Positions 18,022-26,575 of a stretch of 64,000 bases of DNA are shown piece after piece. Within the stretch, counting starts at the first letter, position 1; each line of letters opens with the position of its first letter. The DNA lies in assembly GCA_001770725.1 (NCBI GenBank), contig MERU01000002.1:682001-746000 (forward strand), given 5' to 3'. A model generated the notes under the pieces. It had not been told where the DNA came from. It made no database searches and saw only the letters and a list, made by a program, of their open reading frames with translations. This DNA comes from Burkholderiales bacterium RIFCSPHIGHO2_01_FULL_63_240 (GTDB taxonomy: Bacteria; Pseudomonadota; Gammaproteobacteria; Burkholderiales; Burkholderiaceae_C). A program made the translations under genes and the position numbers.

Positions 18022-18050
18022 CTTGAATCAAGTCCTTGCGAGCGATGATA
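18022..18050. promoter_or_regulatory. Divergent promoter region of the biosynthetic cluster
   Basis: The 102-base gap between the asnB-like gene and the acyl ligase gene contains a perfect palindrome, CTTGAATCAAG (18022-18032), placed just before the asnB ribosome site, and ATGATA (18045-18050), which reads TATCAT, a -10-like hexamer, on the minus strand. TAGACT (18077-18082) is the plus-strand counterpart. A site in the middle of a short divergent gap would let one regulator control both arms. No regulator gene is in the cluster. Confidence 0.4.
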
Positions 18051-18113
18051 CGGCGCCAACAGGCCTGGAGTCCCCCTAGACTGTGTGGAATTGCATCGCC
18101 CTCGCCCCCGGTC

Positions 18114-19577
18114 ATGCCCGGCGCCCAGAACCCCACTTCATCCGCCCTGCTGTTGACACGCCTGTTGCATCAGGCGGCCACGCGGCCCACGCACCCGGCC
18201 TTCATCGAAGGCGATCGGGTCACGTCGTTCGGGGCACTCGCGGCGCTGATCGCCGCACAGGGCGAGGCTTTGAAGTCGTCGATTCAACCCGGCGATCGCG
18301 TGTCCATGGTGATGGACAACTGCACCGAGCTGGCCGTGGCGATCTACGCCACATGGTGGGCGGGCGGCGTGGCCGTGGCCCTGAACCCGGCGCTCAAGCC
18401 AGCCGACATCGCCCAGCTCACCGAGGCCTGCCAGGCCCGTTTCTGCTGGACCGCGCTGCCCGAAGCCCCCGCGCCTGCGCCTGCCGACGCCACACCGCAC
18501 ACCACCCAGCCCGAGGCCCTCGCCAGCCTGGTCTTCACCTCCGGCACGACCGGCCAGCCCAAGGGCGTGATGCTCAGCCACGGCGCCCTGGCGGCCAACA
18601 CCTTGGCCGTGCAGCAGACCCTGCCCATGTCGCCCGACGACGTGACCCTGTGTGTGCTGCCCTTTCACTACGCCTTCGGCAGCTCGGTGCTGCACACCCA
18701 CCTGAGCCTGGGCGCCACGCTGGTGCTGGAAAACAGCTTCATGTACCCGCAGCGCATCGTCCAGCGCATGGCCCAGGTGGCGGCCACGCATTTCTACGGC
18801 GTGCCCTCGTCCTTCTACCTGCTGCTCGAGCGCGGCCAACTCAGCGCCCAGCCCCTGCCCGCCCTGCGCCACGTTGCCCAAGCCGGTGGCCCCATGGACC
18901 CGGCCCGCATCGAGCGCTTCCAGCAGGCCCTGCCCGAGGTGGGTTTCTGGGTGATGTACGGCCAGACCGAGGCCTGCTCGCGCCTGACCACGCTGAGCCC
19001 GGTGCTGCGCGCCAGCAAGCCAGGTTCGGTGGGGCCCGCCCTGCCAGGGATCGAACTGCAGGTGCGCAACGCCCAAGGCGACACGCTGCCGCCTGGCGAG
19101 GTCGGCGACATCTGGGCCCGCGGCCCCAACCTGATGCTTGGCTACTGGGCGTCGCCCGAAGACACCGCCAGCACCCTGGTGGACGGCTGGCTGCACACCG
19201 GCGACATCGGTCACCTCGATGCCGACGGCTGCCTGTTCCTGCACGGGCGCAGCCGCGAGATCCTCAAGGTGGGCGCGCACCGCGTGTCACCCCATGAAAT
19301 CGAACGCTGCATCCAGGCGGTGCCCGGTGTCGGCGAGTGCGCCGTGGTGCCCCTGCCCGACGCGTTGCTTGGCGAGGTGGTGCGTGCCTGCGTGGTCCCC
19401 GCCGTCGGTCACCCGCCATTGCCCCAGCTCACGCGGGACATCCAGCGCCACTGCCGCGAGCACCTGGCGCTCTACAAGGCACCCAAGCAGATCGACTTCT
19501 TCGACGCCCTGCCCCGCACGGCATCCGGCAAGGTCCAAAAACACCTGATCCCGGCATCGAACACCTCATCCACCTGA
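18114..19577 (+). CDS. AMP-forming acyl-CoA/acyl-ACP ligase
   Basis: 487 residues from ATG 18114. ANL-superfamily motifs are complete: FTSGTTGQPKG (A3), YGQTEAC (A5), GWLHTGDIG (A7) and the catalytic lysine region RTASGKVQKH (A10). It adenylates a carboxylic acid and passes it to a thiol, either CoA or one of the neighbouring ACPs. It begins the plus-strand arm of the divergent cluster and is followed after 31 bases by the NadE-like gene. Related ligases occur in exosortase-associated loci, but assignment to that subfamily needs a model search. No Shine-Dalgarno sequence is obvious, so the start could be a few codons off. Confidence 0.88.
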   Translation: MPGAQNPTSSALLLTRLLHQAATRPTHPAFIEGDRVTSFGALAALIAAQGEALKSSIQPGDRVSMVMDNCTELAVAIYATWWAGGVAVALNPALKPADIAQLTEACQARFCWTALPEAPAPAPADATPHTTQPEALASLVFTSGTTGQPKGVMLSHGALAANTLAVQQTLPMSPDDVTLCVLPFHYAFGSSVLHTHLSLGATLVLENSFMYPQRIVQRMAQVAATHFYGVPSSFYLLLERGQLSAQPLPALRHVAQAGGPMDPARIERFQQALPEVGFWVMYGQTEACSRLTTLSPVLRASKPGSVGPALPGIELQVRNAQGDTLPPGEVGDIWARGPNLMLGYWASPEDTASTLVDGWLHTGDIGHLDADGCLFLHGRSREILKVGAHRVSPHEIERCIQAVPGVGECAVVPLPDALLGEVVRACVVPAVGHPPLPQLTRDIQRHCREHLALYKAPKQIDFFDALPRTASGKVQKHLIPASNTSST

Positions 19578-19608
19578 ATCACCACCCCAACCCAGGGAAG
19601 CCTTCACC

Positions 19609-20619
19609 ATGCCCCAAGCCATCGACACCCTGATCGACACCTTGCTGGCCTTCGACCGCGACGCCGAAATCACCCGCATCACCGGCAAGGTCCGCGAGCT
19701 GATGCGCCTGCACCTCAAACGCCGCGGCCTGGTCGTGGCCATGTCAGGCGGCATCGACAGCTCGGTGTGCGCCGCCCTGGCTGTGCGCGCCCTGGGCCCC
19801 GACAAGGTCTTCGGCCTGCTGATGCCAGAACGCGACTCGTCGTCTGAAAGCTCGCTCAAAGGTCGGCTGCTGGCCGAGCACCTGGGCATCCGTCACACGG
19901 TCGAAGACATCGCTCCCACACTGGAAGCCATCGGCTGCTACCGCTGGCGCGACGAGGCCATCCGAGCCGTCTTCCCGGCGTATGGCGAGGGCTGGAAGAA
20001 CAAGATCGTCATCGCCGGCGGCACCCAGGGCCAGATCAACCACTTCAAGCTGGTGGTGCAGGAGCCCGGCAATGGCCCGCTTCACGAGCAGCGCCTGGGC
20101 CTGCGCGAGTACCTGCAGATCGTGGCCGCCACCAACTTCAAGCAGCGCATCCGCAAGACGCTGGAGTTCTTCCACGCCGACCGGCTGAACTACGCCGTGG
20201 TGGGCACACCCAACCGCGTCGAGTACGACCAGGGTTTTTTCGTCAAGAACGGTGACGGCTCGGCCGACCTCAAGCCCATCGCCCACCTCTACAAGACGCA
20301 GGTGTACGCGCTGGCCCGTCACATGGGGCTGCCCGACGTCATCTGCAATGCCACGCCCACCACCGACACCTACAGCCTCAGCCAGGGCCAGGACGAGTTC
20401 TATTACGCCCTGCCCTACAAGGAGATGGACGTGGCGCTGTGGCACCTCAACCAGGGCCTGCCCGCTGCGAAATTGGCCGAATGCCTGGGCCTGAGCGAAC
20501 AGCAGGCCGGCTTCATCTACCAGGACATCGAGGCCAAGCGCCGCACCACAGCGCCATTGCACTGGTCGGGCCTGCTGATGGAGCCGGTGAGCGGGCCGGT
20601 GCCACGCCCGGTCGACTGA
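19609..20619 (+). CDS. NadE-like PP-loop ATP pyrophosphatase (amide-forming)
   Basis: 336 residues. SGGIDSS (46-52) is the PP-loop, and the remainder follows the NAD synthase fold (AGGTQGQINHF, ATNFKQRIRK, VGTPNRVEYDQGF, and ATPTTDTYSLSQGQDEFYYALP, here split: TTDTYSLSQGQDEF). There is no glutaminase domain. A stand-alone ammonia-dependent NadE is usually about 270 residues; this one is longer. Since a complete glutamine-dependent NadE is encoded at 50626-52335, this copy is probably not the housekeeping enzyme; it may adenylate a carboxylate and form an amide in the product of this cluster. Ammonia could come from the AsnB-like glutaminase. That is inference. Confidence 0.8.
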   Translation: MPQAIDTLIDTLLAFDRDAEITRITGKVRELMRLHLKRRGLVVAMSGGIDSSVCAALAVRALGPDKVFGLLMPERDSSSESSLKGRLLAEHLGIRHTVEDIAPTLEAIGCYRWRDEAIRAVFPAYGEGWKNKIVIAGGTQGQINHFKLVVQEPGNGPLHEQRLGLREYLQIVAATNFKQRIRKTLEFFHADRLNYAVVGTPNRVEYDQGFFVKNGDGSADLKPIAHLYKTQVYALARHMGLPDVICNATPTTDTYSLSQGQDEFYYALPYKEMDVALWHLNQGLPAAKLAECLGLSEQQAGFIYQDIEAKRRTTAPLHWSGLLMEPVSGPVPRPVD

Positions 20620-20633
20620 ACAATCGGCCGCCC

Positions 20634-20664
20634 CAAAGAAAAAGGCCAGTCAGTGACTGGCCTT
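20634..20664 (-). terminator. Rho-independent terminator of tRNA-Gly
   Basis: A perfect 11-base stem: AAGGCCAGTCA (20642-20652) and TGACTGGCCTT (20654-20664). On the minus strand it is followed by a T-rich run (complement of AAAGAAAAA). It lies immediately after the CCA end of the tRNA and also separates it from the convergent NadE-like gene. Confidence 0.85.
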
Positions 20665-20672
20665 GGCTCATG

Positions 20673-20746
20673 TGGAGCGGGTGATGGGAATCGAACCCAC
20701 GTTATTTGCTTGGGAAGCAAGAGTCCTGCCATTGAACGACACCCGC
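20673..20746 (-). tRNA. glyU: tRNA-Gly, anticodon CCC
   Basis: On the minus strand, acceptor GCGGGTG pairs with CACCCGC followed by U and an encoded CCA. The anticodon loop is TTCCCAA giving CCC, the T-loop is GGTTCGATTCC, and the D-loop is GTTCAATGGC. The anticodon stem has one weak pair at 27-43. Length 74 with CCA. It reads GGG codons. It is a single tRNA followed directly by a terminator. Confidence 0.95.
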
Positions 20747-20787
20747 AATGCAGCGAGATTGTAGCGTGACGATGGCCGCCATCCGCA

Positions 20788-21537
20788 TCACCTCACCATG
20801 CGATGCCGGGCCACGAATCCGATCCCGAACATCCCAGTCACAAGCATGAGCAGCGTGGAGTTCTCCGGAACCGCCGCGATCAGGGGCTTGTCTGACACAT
20901 TGAAACGCAAGCTTGGGGAAATGTTGATGTCCAGCGAGCCGAAGTTCAAGCGCGGCAGGATGACCACCGCGAAAGGCTCGAGCTGAAGTGCCGATGCGAA
21001 CTGGGCCTGCGCCCCAGAGGTCAGGATCATGTTCTGCAGGCTCATCTTCATGGACAAACCGCCGCTGGTCGACAGATGCAGATCCTGATCCACCTTGAAA
21101 GAATAGACGTCGAAGTTCTTGATGATGCCTGTCGAGGTGCCGAGATCGGCAGTCAACACGTTGCGAGAAAAATCCAGTCCGAAATTGGCCAGGCTGAGGG
21201 CGCCGTTGTCCCCCTGGATCAGCAGCCCCGAACCAGACGCCTGCCCCGACACCGGGCTCAGGTCCCACGGGAACAAGGACACGTCAAGCGCCACCTGCGT
21301 GACCGGCATCATGTAATTCCAGATGCTGCCCCCCACAGAGCGCGTGTTGCCCAATGCCGAAACGCTGAACCCCATGTTGGCCATCACGTTCGATGCGGTG
21401 TCGCTGAAATTGAACTGCGCCTGCGCATCGATCAACGAGGTCGGCATGGTCACCGTCAGGGCCTGTGCCCCGGCGACCGACGCAAGCAACCCCGATGCGA
21501 TCAGCATTTGTCGTGAGGCGCGCAAGGCGGTGGTCAT
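20788..21537 (-). CDS. Secreted protein with PEP-CTERM-like tail (PEN variant)
   Basis: 249 residues from ATG 21537, which has AGGAG six bases upstream. Signal peptide: MTTALRASRQMLIASGLLAS with cleavage after AQA near residue 26. The C-terminus is VPENSTLLMLVTGMFGIGF then ARHRMVR: a Pro-Glu motif, hydrophobic helix and basic end, the pattern of PEP-CTERM, but with PEN in place of PEP. The mature part is rich in Ser, Asn, Asp and Leu, like extracellular beta proteins, with no enzyme motif that I recognise. It may be an exosortase substrate together with the protein at 7151-7705. Confidence 0.75.
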   Translation of the reverse strand: MTTALRASRQMLIASGLLASVAGAQALTVTMPTSLIDAQAQFNFSDTASNVMANMGFSVSALGNTRSVGGSIWNYMMPVTQVALDVSLFPWDLSPVSGQASGSGLLIQGDNGALSLANFGLDFSRNVLTADLGTSTGIIKNFDVYSFKVDQDLHLSTSGGLSMKMSLQNMILTSGAQAQFASALQLEPFAVVILPRLNFGSLDINISPSLRFNVSDKPLIAAVPENSTLLMLVTGMFGIGFVARHRMVR

Positions 21538-21727
21538 GTTGAACTCCTGGATCGATTGAAACTGCACAACGAGGTCATGCACGAGGCCGACCATGTCGTT
21601 GGAATGAGGATCGCAGAAGCAAGGCCCGGAAACACAGCCACTTACCGGCTTGACCGGCTTCGTGCGAATTGCTTCACGGGCAGGCTGCACACCCCCCAAA
21701 TGAAGGGTCAGGGTCTACCCCGAACCT

Positions 21728-21733
21728 TAAAAT
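21728..21733 (+). promoter_or_regulatory. -10-like hexamer directly before trmB
   Basis: TAAAAT ends six bases before the trmB ATG (21740), which puts the expected transcription start on or next to the start codon. No Shine-Dalgarno sequence is present. See the finding on leaderless transcripts. Confidence 0.4.
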
Positions 21734-21739
21734 GGCGGC

Positions 21740-22471
21740 ATGACCGAACAAGATGAGCTCCCCGGCCCGACCGAGGCCACGACCACCTCAACCGACGTGG
21801 CCCACCCCCGCAGCATCCGCAGCTTCGTGATGCGCGCTGGCCGCACCACCGAAGGCCAGGCGCGCGCCTTGAGCGAGCTGGGGCCCCGCTTCGTGCTGCC
21901 GTACTCGACTCAGCCACTGGATTTCCCTGCGGTTTTCGGCCGCACCGCACCCGTGGTTCTGGAAATCGGCTTCGGCATGGGAGACGCCACGGCCAAGATC
22001 GCCGACACCCTGCCCGACACCGACTTCATCGGCTGCGAAGTGCACGAGCCCGGCGTCGGCTCCCTCCTCAAGCAGATCGGCGAACGCGGGCTGAGCAACC
22101 TGCGCATCGTGCAGCACGATGCCGTCGAGGTGCTTGAGCACATGATCCGTCCCGCTTCGCTGGCCGGTGTGCACATCTATTTTCCCGACCCATGGCACAA
22201 GAAGCGCCACCACAAGCGCCGCCTCATCCAGCCCCCGTTCGTGGCGGACCTGGTCAGGCACCTGGCGCCTGGCGGCTACATCCACTGCGCCACCGACTGG
22301 GAGCCATATGCTCAACAGATGCTTGAGGTGCTGAGCGCAGACCCTGATCTCGTCAACACCGCCGATGGCTACGCCGAGAAGCCGGCTTACCGCCCGCTGA
22401 CCAAGTTCGAAAACCGTGGGTTGAAGCTCGGCCATGGGGTGTGGGACCTGGTCTTGCGCAAGCGCGACTGA
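21740..22471 (+). CDS. trmB: tRNA (guanine46-N7)-methyltransferase
   Basis: 243 residues. The SAM-binding motif [10 protein letters not shown] and the family signature [15 protein letters not shown] are both present, as is TKFENRG near the C-terminus. It makes m7G46 in the variable loop of many tRNAs. The start is supported by the frame and a -10-like TAAAAT just upstream. It stands alone between a PEP-CTERM-like gene on the other strand and the bidirectional terminator at 22543-22580. Confidence 0.95.
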   Translation: MTEQDELPGPTEATTTSTDVAHPRSIRSFVMRAGRTTEGQARALSELGPRFVLPYSTQPLDFPAVFGRTAPVVLEIGFGMGDATAKIADTLPDTDFIGCEVHEPGVGSLLKQIGERGLSNLRIVQHDAVEVLEHMIRPASLAGVHIYFPDPWHKKRHHKRRLIQPPFVADLVRHLAPGGYIHCATDWEPYAQQMLEVLSADPDLVNTADGYAEKPAYRPLTKFENRGLKLGHGVWDLVLRKRD

Positions 22472-22542
22472 CGCGACCGAGCGGGCGATCAGCACCTGCT
22501 CTGCCGGTTCGCAGATCGCTCGCCTTCCCAGGCGGCACGCAC

Positions 22543-22580
22543 CCAAAACAAAAGGCAGGCCGATCGCGAGATCGCCTGCC
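22543..22580 (-). terminator. Terminator between trmB and ppiC
   Basis: GGCAGG (22554-22559) pairs with CCTGCC (22575-22580), with inner pairs CGATC/GATCG and one bulged C. The minus strand continues with TTTTGTTTT, so it best ends the ppiC transcript; in the plus direction TGTTT follows, so it may work weakly for trmB too. Confidence 0.75.
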
Positions 22581-22637
22581 TGTTTCACCTCATCGCCGCC
22601 CCAGGTCGTCCCTCGACCCGGCGCGGCGTGACGCAGA

Positions 22638-23468
22638 TCAGTTGCCGCTGGTGAACTTGTAGTCGGTCTTGGCCTTGTTCTTCAGGTCCTCACGGAACTT
22701 GGTCACCTTGACCTGGTTCTGGCGCTGGATGATCTGTTCCTTGACCTCTTCGAAAGCCGGGAACTGCACAGCGCGCACATCCTCGAGCTTGATGATGTGG
22801 AAGCCAAACTGCGACTTCACGGGCGCATCGGTGACCTGGCCCTTTTGCAGCTTGGTCATGGCGGCCGAGAACTCGGGCACGTAGTTGCCGGGGTTGGCCC
22901 AGTCCAGGTCGCCGCCGTTTTCAGCAGAACCAGGGTCCTTGGAATTTTTCTTGGCCAGGTCTTCGAACTTGGCACCGGCCTTGATCTGGGCGATCAGGGC
23001 TTTGGCTTCGTCTTCTTTCTCGACCAGGATGTGGCGAGCGCGGTATTCCTTGTCGCCGTTCGATGCCTTGATGCGATCGTACTCGGCCCGGGCTTCGGCT
23101 TCGGTCGTGCCCAGCTTCTTCTCCGCGTCGGTGAACAGCGAACGGATCAGGATGGACTGGCGGGCAAACTCCATCTGGGTCTTGTAGTCAGCGGAGTTCT
23201 GCAGGCCGCGACGTTCGGCTTCCTGGATGTAGATCTCGCGCAGAACAATCTCGTCCTTGACCTTTTGCTCCAGCTCGGGTGTGCGTGCCATCGGCGGCAT
23301 GCCGGGTTGCTGCGGCGACTTGATGATCTGGTCGATCATGGCGTCGACGCGGGCCTTGGGCACGGCCTTGCCATTGACGATGGCGATGTTCTGGGCCGAC
23401 ACCAGCGGGGCGGCCAGCGACAGCGAAGCGGCCAGCAGGGCAGCCAGGACGGTACGGGAAGTCTTCAT
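22638..23468 (-). CDS. PpiC-type (parvulin) peptidylprolyl isomerase, exported
   Basis: 276 residues. Signal peptide (MKTSRTVLAALLAASLSLAA, cleavage near residue 25 after VSA), an N-terminal SurA/PrsA-like helical part, then the parvulin domain (about 140-235): RARHILVEKEDEA, KNSKDPGSAENGGDLDW and KSQFGFHIIKLED. It helps outer-membrane or periplasmic proteins fold. ATG 23468 begins the signal peptide. It is the last gene of msrB-yciB-bolA-ppiC, an order familiar in Burkholderiales. Confidence 0.92.
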   Translation of the reverse strand: MKTSRTVLAALLAASLSLAAPLVSAQNIAIVNGKAVPKARVDAMIDQIIKSPQQPGMPPMARTPELEQKVKDEIVLREIYIQEAERRGLQNSADYKTQMEFARQSILIRSLFTDAEKKLGTTEAEARAEYDRIKASNGDKEYRARHILVEKEDEAKALIAQIKAGAKFEDLAKKNSKDPGSAENGGDLDWANPGNYVPEFSAAMTKLQKGQVTDAPVKSQFGFHIIKLEDVRAVQFPAFEEVKEQIIQRQNQVKVTKFREDLKNKAKTDYKFTSGN

Positions 23469-23511
23469 GTTGAGCAGAGCGCTTGGGGTGCAGGGATGTG
23501 AGGGCGACGAC

Positions 23512-23799
23512 TCAGGTGTTGGGCTGGGTCGGCTCGGCCTGGATGGCCAGGGCGTGGACGCCCCGGGGCATGAGATCGCGCAGGGCATCATACACAAGGC
23601 GATGGCGCTTGACGTGTGACAAGCCGTTGAAGCAGGCGGCGCGGATGCGCAGCGAGAAATGGGTGCCGAACGGGGCGCCGCTGTGGCCGGCGTGGCCCTG
23701 GTGGTCGGCCGTGTCGTCGTGGACCTCGATGGCCTCGGGCGAGAGGGCAGCACGCAGCACGCGCTCCATTTCTTCGGCGGTGACGGGGGCGTGGCTCAT
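23512..23799 (-). CDS. BolA-family protein
   Basis: 95 residues with the BolA fold: LSPEAIEVHDDTADHQGH, then GTHFSLRIRAACFNGLSHVKRHRLVYDAL, here split as THFSLRIRAACF and HVKRHRLVYDAL. BolA proteins bind [2Fe-2S] clusters with monothiol glutaredoxins and affect morphology and iron or thiol stress. A His-rich loop lies at residues 28-38. The ATG at 23799 has GAGGTGAG before it and lies 14 bases after the yciB stop. Confidence 0.9.
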   Translation of the reverse strand: MSHAPVTAEEMERVLRAALSPEAIEVHDDTADHQGHAGHSGAPFGTHFSLRIRAACFNGLSHVKRHRLVYDALRDLMPRGVHALAIQAEPTQPNT

Positions 23800-23813
23800 G
23801 CTCACCTCGGTGC

Positions 23814-24446
23814 TCACGGTTTGGCCTCGGTCGGCTCGACCATGTGGCGGCTCAGGTAGACACCTTGCGCCAGCGTGAAGACCAGGGTCAGGCCCAGGCT
23901 GCCCCACATCTTGAAGCTCACCCAGGTGTCGAGCGGGTAGTTGAAGGCCACGTAAAGGTTCAGCACCCCCATGGCGGCGAAGAACAGCACCCAGGCCCAG
24001 CCCAGGTTCCGCCAGACGGCATCTGGTGCGTCGACCTGGCCGCCCATCATCTGACGGAGCATCTTGCGACCCAGGATGACCTCGGTGACCAGCAGCCCGG
24101 CGCCCATCAACCAGTAGATGACGGTGGGCTTCCACTTGATGAAGGTCTCGTCGTGGAACCACAGCGTCAGCCCGCCCAGCACGACGACGATGCCCAGGCT
24201 GGCCCACAGCATCTTGTCCACGGGTTTGCGCAGCACCTTGAGCGTGCCGATCTGCAGCACCGTGGCCAGGATGACGACCACCGTGGCCAGCAGCACCGGC
24301 GCTTCGGTGACACCCACCACACCACCCGAGACGGCAAAGCCGAGGTGCTCCGTGAGCCAGGCGGCCACCAGCTCCTTGTGCCCGTCGGCCCATTTGAAGC
24401 TGACGAAAAAGAGGATGACTGGCAGCAGGTCGAAGAGGAATTTCAT
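23814..24446 (-). CDS. yciB: Inner-membrane septation protein A
   Basis: 210 residues, about five membrane segments. It begins MKFLFDLLPVILFFVSFKW, the YciB/IspA signature, and carries KPTVIYWLMGAGLL and NLGWAWVLFFAAMG. YciB interacts with cell elongation and division proteins and affects envelope integrity. It lies between msrB (35 bases upstream) and bolA. Confidence 0.92.
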   Translation of the reverse strand: MKFLFDLLPVILFFVSFKWADGHKELVAAWLTEHLGFAVSGGVVGVTEAPVLLATVVVILATVLQIGTLKVLRKPVDKMLWASLGIVVVLGGLTLWFHDETFIKWKPTVIYWLMGAGLLVTEVILGRKMLRQMMGGQVDAPDAVWRNLGWAWVLFFAAMGVLNLYVAFNYPLDTWVSFKMWGSLGLTLVFTLAQGVYLSRHMVEPTEAKP

Positions 24447-24480
24447 GGGGACGCGCAGGGCAGCGGCGAGCTCGGGGCGA

Positions 24481-24900
24481 TCAACGTGACCGGGGTTCGA
24501 AGTCTATCGCGGCCGAGTTGATGCAGTAGCGCTCGCCCGTGGGCTCGGGGCCATCGTCGAACACATGTCCCAGGTGGGCGCCGCAGTTCTTGCAGCGCAC
24601 CTCGGTGCGGATCATGCCGTGGCTGTTGTCTCGCACGTACTCGATGAGGTCGTCGGCAGCGGGCTGCCAGTAGCTGGGCCAGCCGCAGCCCGCGTCGAAC
24701 TTGGTCTCCGACTCGAAGAGCTTGACGCCGCAGCAGATGCAGCGGTAGCCGCCCTCAGCGAAGTTGTCCCAGTGCTTGCCACTGAATGGGGGCTCGGTGG
24801 CGGCGTGGCGGGTGACGCGAAAGGCCAGCGGCTCGGCCCCCGCTTCCTTGAGTTGCGCCTGCCATTCGGCATCGGTCTTCTTGACGGGGTGGTCGCTCAT
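24481..24900 (-). CDS. msrB: Peptide-methionine (R)-S-oxide reductase
   Basis: 139 residues. Zinc cysteines are present as two CxxC pairs (CICC and CKNC), and the catalytic cysteine is in [19 protein letters not shown] is the substrate-binding signature. It reduces methionine-R-sulfoxide in proteins. The ATG at 24900 overlaps the selO stop by four bases (ATGA), so synthesis is coupled to SelO. A longer frame upstream would only duplicate SelO's end and is not used. Confidence 0.95.
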   Translation of the reverse strand: MSDHPVKKTDAEWQAQLKEAGAEPLAFRVTRHAATEPPFSGKHWDNFAEGGYRCICCGVKLFESETKFDAGCGWPSYWQPAADDLIEYVRDNSHGMIRTEVRCKNCGAHLGHVFDDGPEPTGERYCINSAAIDFEPRSR

Positions 24901-26450
24901 GATGAACAGGAAACCTCGATGGATTGGGCCCATTCGGGCGGGAAGCCGGCATCGGCCTCGCAGCCAGCCTGCTCGGTGAACGGCTGCTGCAAGAGGCGGT
25001 GCAGGCGCTGCACCTCGCTGAAATCGCCACGCTGGGCCTGGCGGATGGCCGTCTCGGCCAGGTGGTTGCGCAGCACGTACAGCGGGTTGGTGCGGCGCAT
25101 GCGGTCGGCGCGCTCGGCGTCCAGGCTGGCCTCGGCCTGCAGGCGCTCGCGGTAGCGTCCGGCCCAGGCATCGAAGGCAGCGCGGTCCAGGAAGAGGTCG
25201 CGCACGGTGGCGTTGCGCGCATCGTCAACCGCCACGGAGGTGTCAAAGCCGGCCAGGCGACGAAAGGCGATGGTGAAGTCCACCTTGCCCGCTGCCAGCA
25301 GGCGCAGGAAGTCGATGCACAGGACGTCGTCGCCGGCTTGTTCGGTGCGCAGACCCAACTTGGCGCGCCAGCGGGCGTTCATGGCCTGGATGAAGGCCTG
25401 CTCGTAGCGCTCGAGCACCTCGATGACGACCTTCGGGTCGGCCTGGGCCTCGGGGATGAGGGGCAGCAGGGCCTGGGCCAGCGCACGCAGGTTCCAGTAG
25501 CCGATCTGCGGCTGGTTGTTCCAGCTGTAGCGGCCCTGGTTGTCGGAGTGGTTGCAGACGTGGTCCGGATCAAAGGCATCCAGGAAGCCGAAGGGGCCGT
25601 AGTCGATCGTCAGGCCCAGGATGGACATGTTGTCGGTGTTCATGACCCCGTGGCAAAAGCCCGCGGCCTGCCAGTCGGCCATGAGCCGGGCGGTGCGGCG
25701 CACCACCTCGTCCAGCAGGGCCAGGGCGCGCCGAGGCTGCTCAGCCAGCTCCGGAAAGTGATGGGTGACGACAAAGTCCAGCAGGGCCTGGAGCACCTCG
25801 TGGTGGCGTGGCTGGCCACTGTGCGCGAAGTGCTCGAAATGCCCGAAGCGGATGAAGCTCGGCGCCACACGGGTGACGACGGCGGCCGTCTCGATGGTTT
25901 CGCGACGCACGCGCTCGGGCGAGGCCACCACGGCGAGCGCGCGGGTGGTCGGGATGCCCAGGCCGTGCATCGCCTCGGAGCACAGGAATTCGCGGATCGA
26001 GGAGCGCAGCACGGCTCGGCCATCGCCGCGGCGCGAATACGGCGTCTGTCCAGCGCCCTTGAGCTGAACTTCGCGCGGGCCCAGCGGGGTGTCGACCTCG
26101 CCCAGCAGCAAGGCCCGGCCGTCACCCAGTTGCCCGGCCCAGGAGCCGAACTGGTGGCCCGAGTAGACCGTGGCCATGGGCGCCATGCCCGGCCAGACGC
26201 CGTTGCCGCCAAACACTTGCAAGGCCTGCTCATCGGCCCAGTCGGCGGGCCAGCCCAGTTCGGCGGCGAGCGCGTCGCTGCGAGCCACCCACTGCAAGGC
26301 GGGCAAGGGCTCGCCTTGCAGGAAGGTGCCCAGCGGCACGTCGAACTCGGCGCGGGCACGTTGGCTGATTGCGGCGTACCGGTTCGGCCAGTTTTGAGCG
26401 GGCGGGTGCCAGCCGGCATCGAGGGGAGCGTCAAGGGGGGACAGGGGCAT
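24897..26450 (-). CDS. selO: SelO pseudokinase, protein AMPylator (YdiU family)
   Basis: 517 residues from ATG 26450. Family signatures include [38 protein letters not shown] (split at 19 residues each) and [20 protein letters not shown] in the atypical kinase core. SelO binds ATP in flipped orientation and transfers AMP to Ser/Thr/Tyr of proteins, in a redox-dependent way. The C-terminal SCSS corresponds to the selenocysteine region of eukaryotic SelO, here Cys. A TACACT hexamer lies seven bases before the ATG, without a ribosome site. Confidence 0.93.
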   Translation of the reverse strand: MPLSPLDAPLDAGWHPPAQNWPNRYAAISQRARAEFDVPLGTFLQGEPLPALQWVARSDALAAELGWPADWADEQALQVFGGNGVWPGMAPMATVYSGHQFGSWAGQLGDGRALLLGEVDTPLGPREVQLKGAGQTPYSRRGDGRAVLRSSIREFLCSEAMHGLGIPTTRALAVVASPERVRRETIETAAVVTRVAPSFIRFGHFEHFAHSGQPRHHEVLQALLDFVVTHHFPELAEQPRRALALLDEVVRRTARLMADWQAAGFCHGVMNTDNMSILGLTIDYGPFGFLDAFDPDHVCNHSDNQGRYSWNNQPQIGYWNLRALAQALLPLIPEAQADPKVVIEVLERYEQAFIQAMNARWRAKLGLRTEQAGDDVLCIDFLRLLAAGKVDFTIAFRRLAGFDTSVAVDDARNATVRDLFLDRAAFDAWAGRYRERLQAEASLDAERADRMRRTNPLYVLRNHLAETAIRQAQRGDFSEVQRLHRLLQQPFTEQAGCEADAGFPPEWAQSIEVSCSS

Positions 26451-26575
26451 GTGGCAGAGTGTAGACAAGCCCCCCTGTCCCTGGGGCGCGACGGGGCATG
26501 TGTCCGAATGCACAGGCCCTAAGATGCGCTGCATCGCCGGCTCGCTGCCGGCTTCGTCTTGTTCAGGAGATCGCT

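Noticed and set aside
13229-20619. Canonical exosortase A/exopolysaccharide locus
   Set aside because: The amidotransferase, ligase and ACP would suit it, but exosortase, glycosyltransferases, the PLP decarboxylase and the polysaccharide export genes are all absent from the window.
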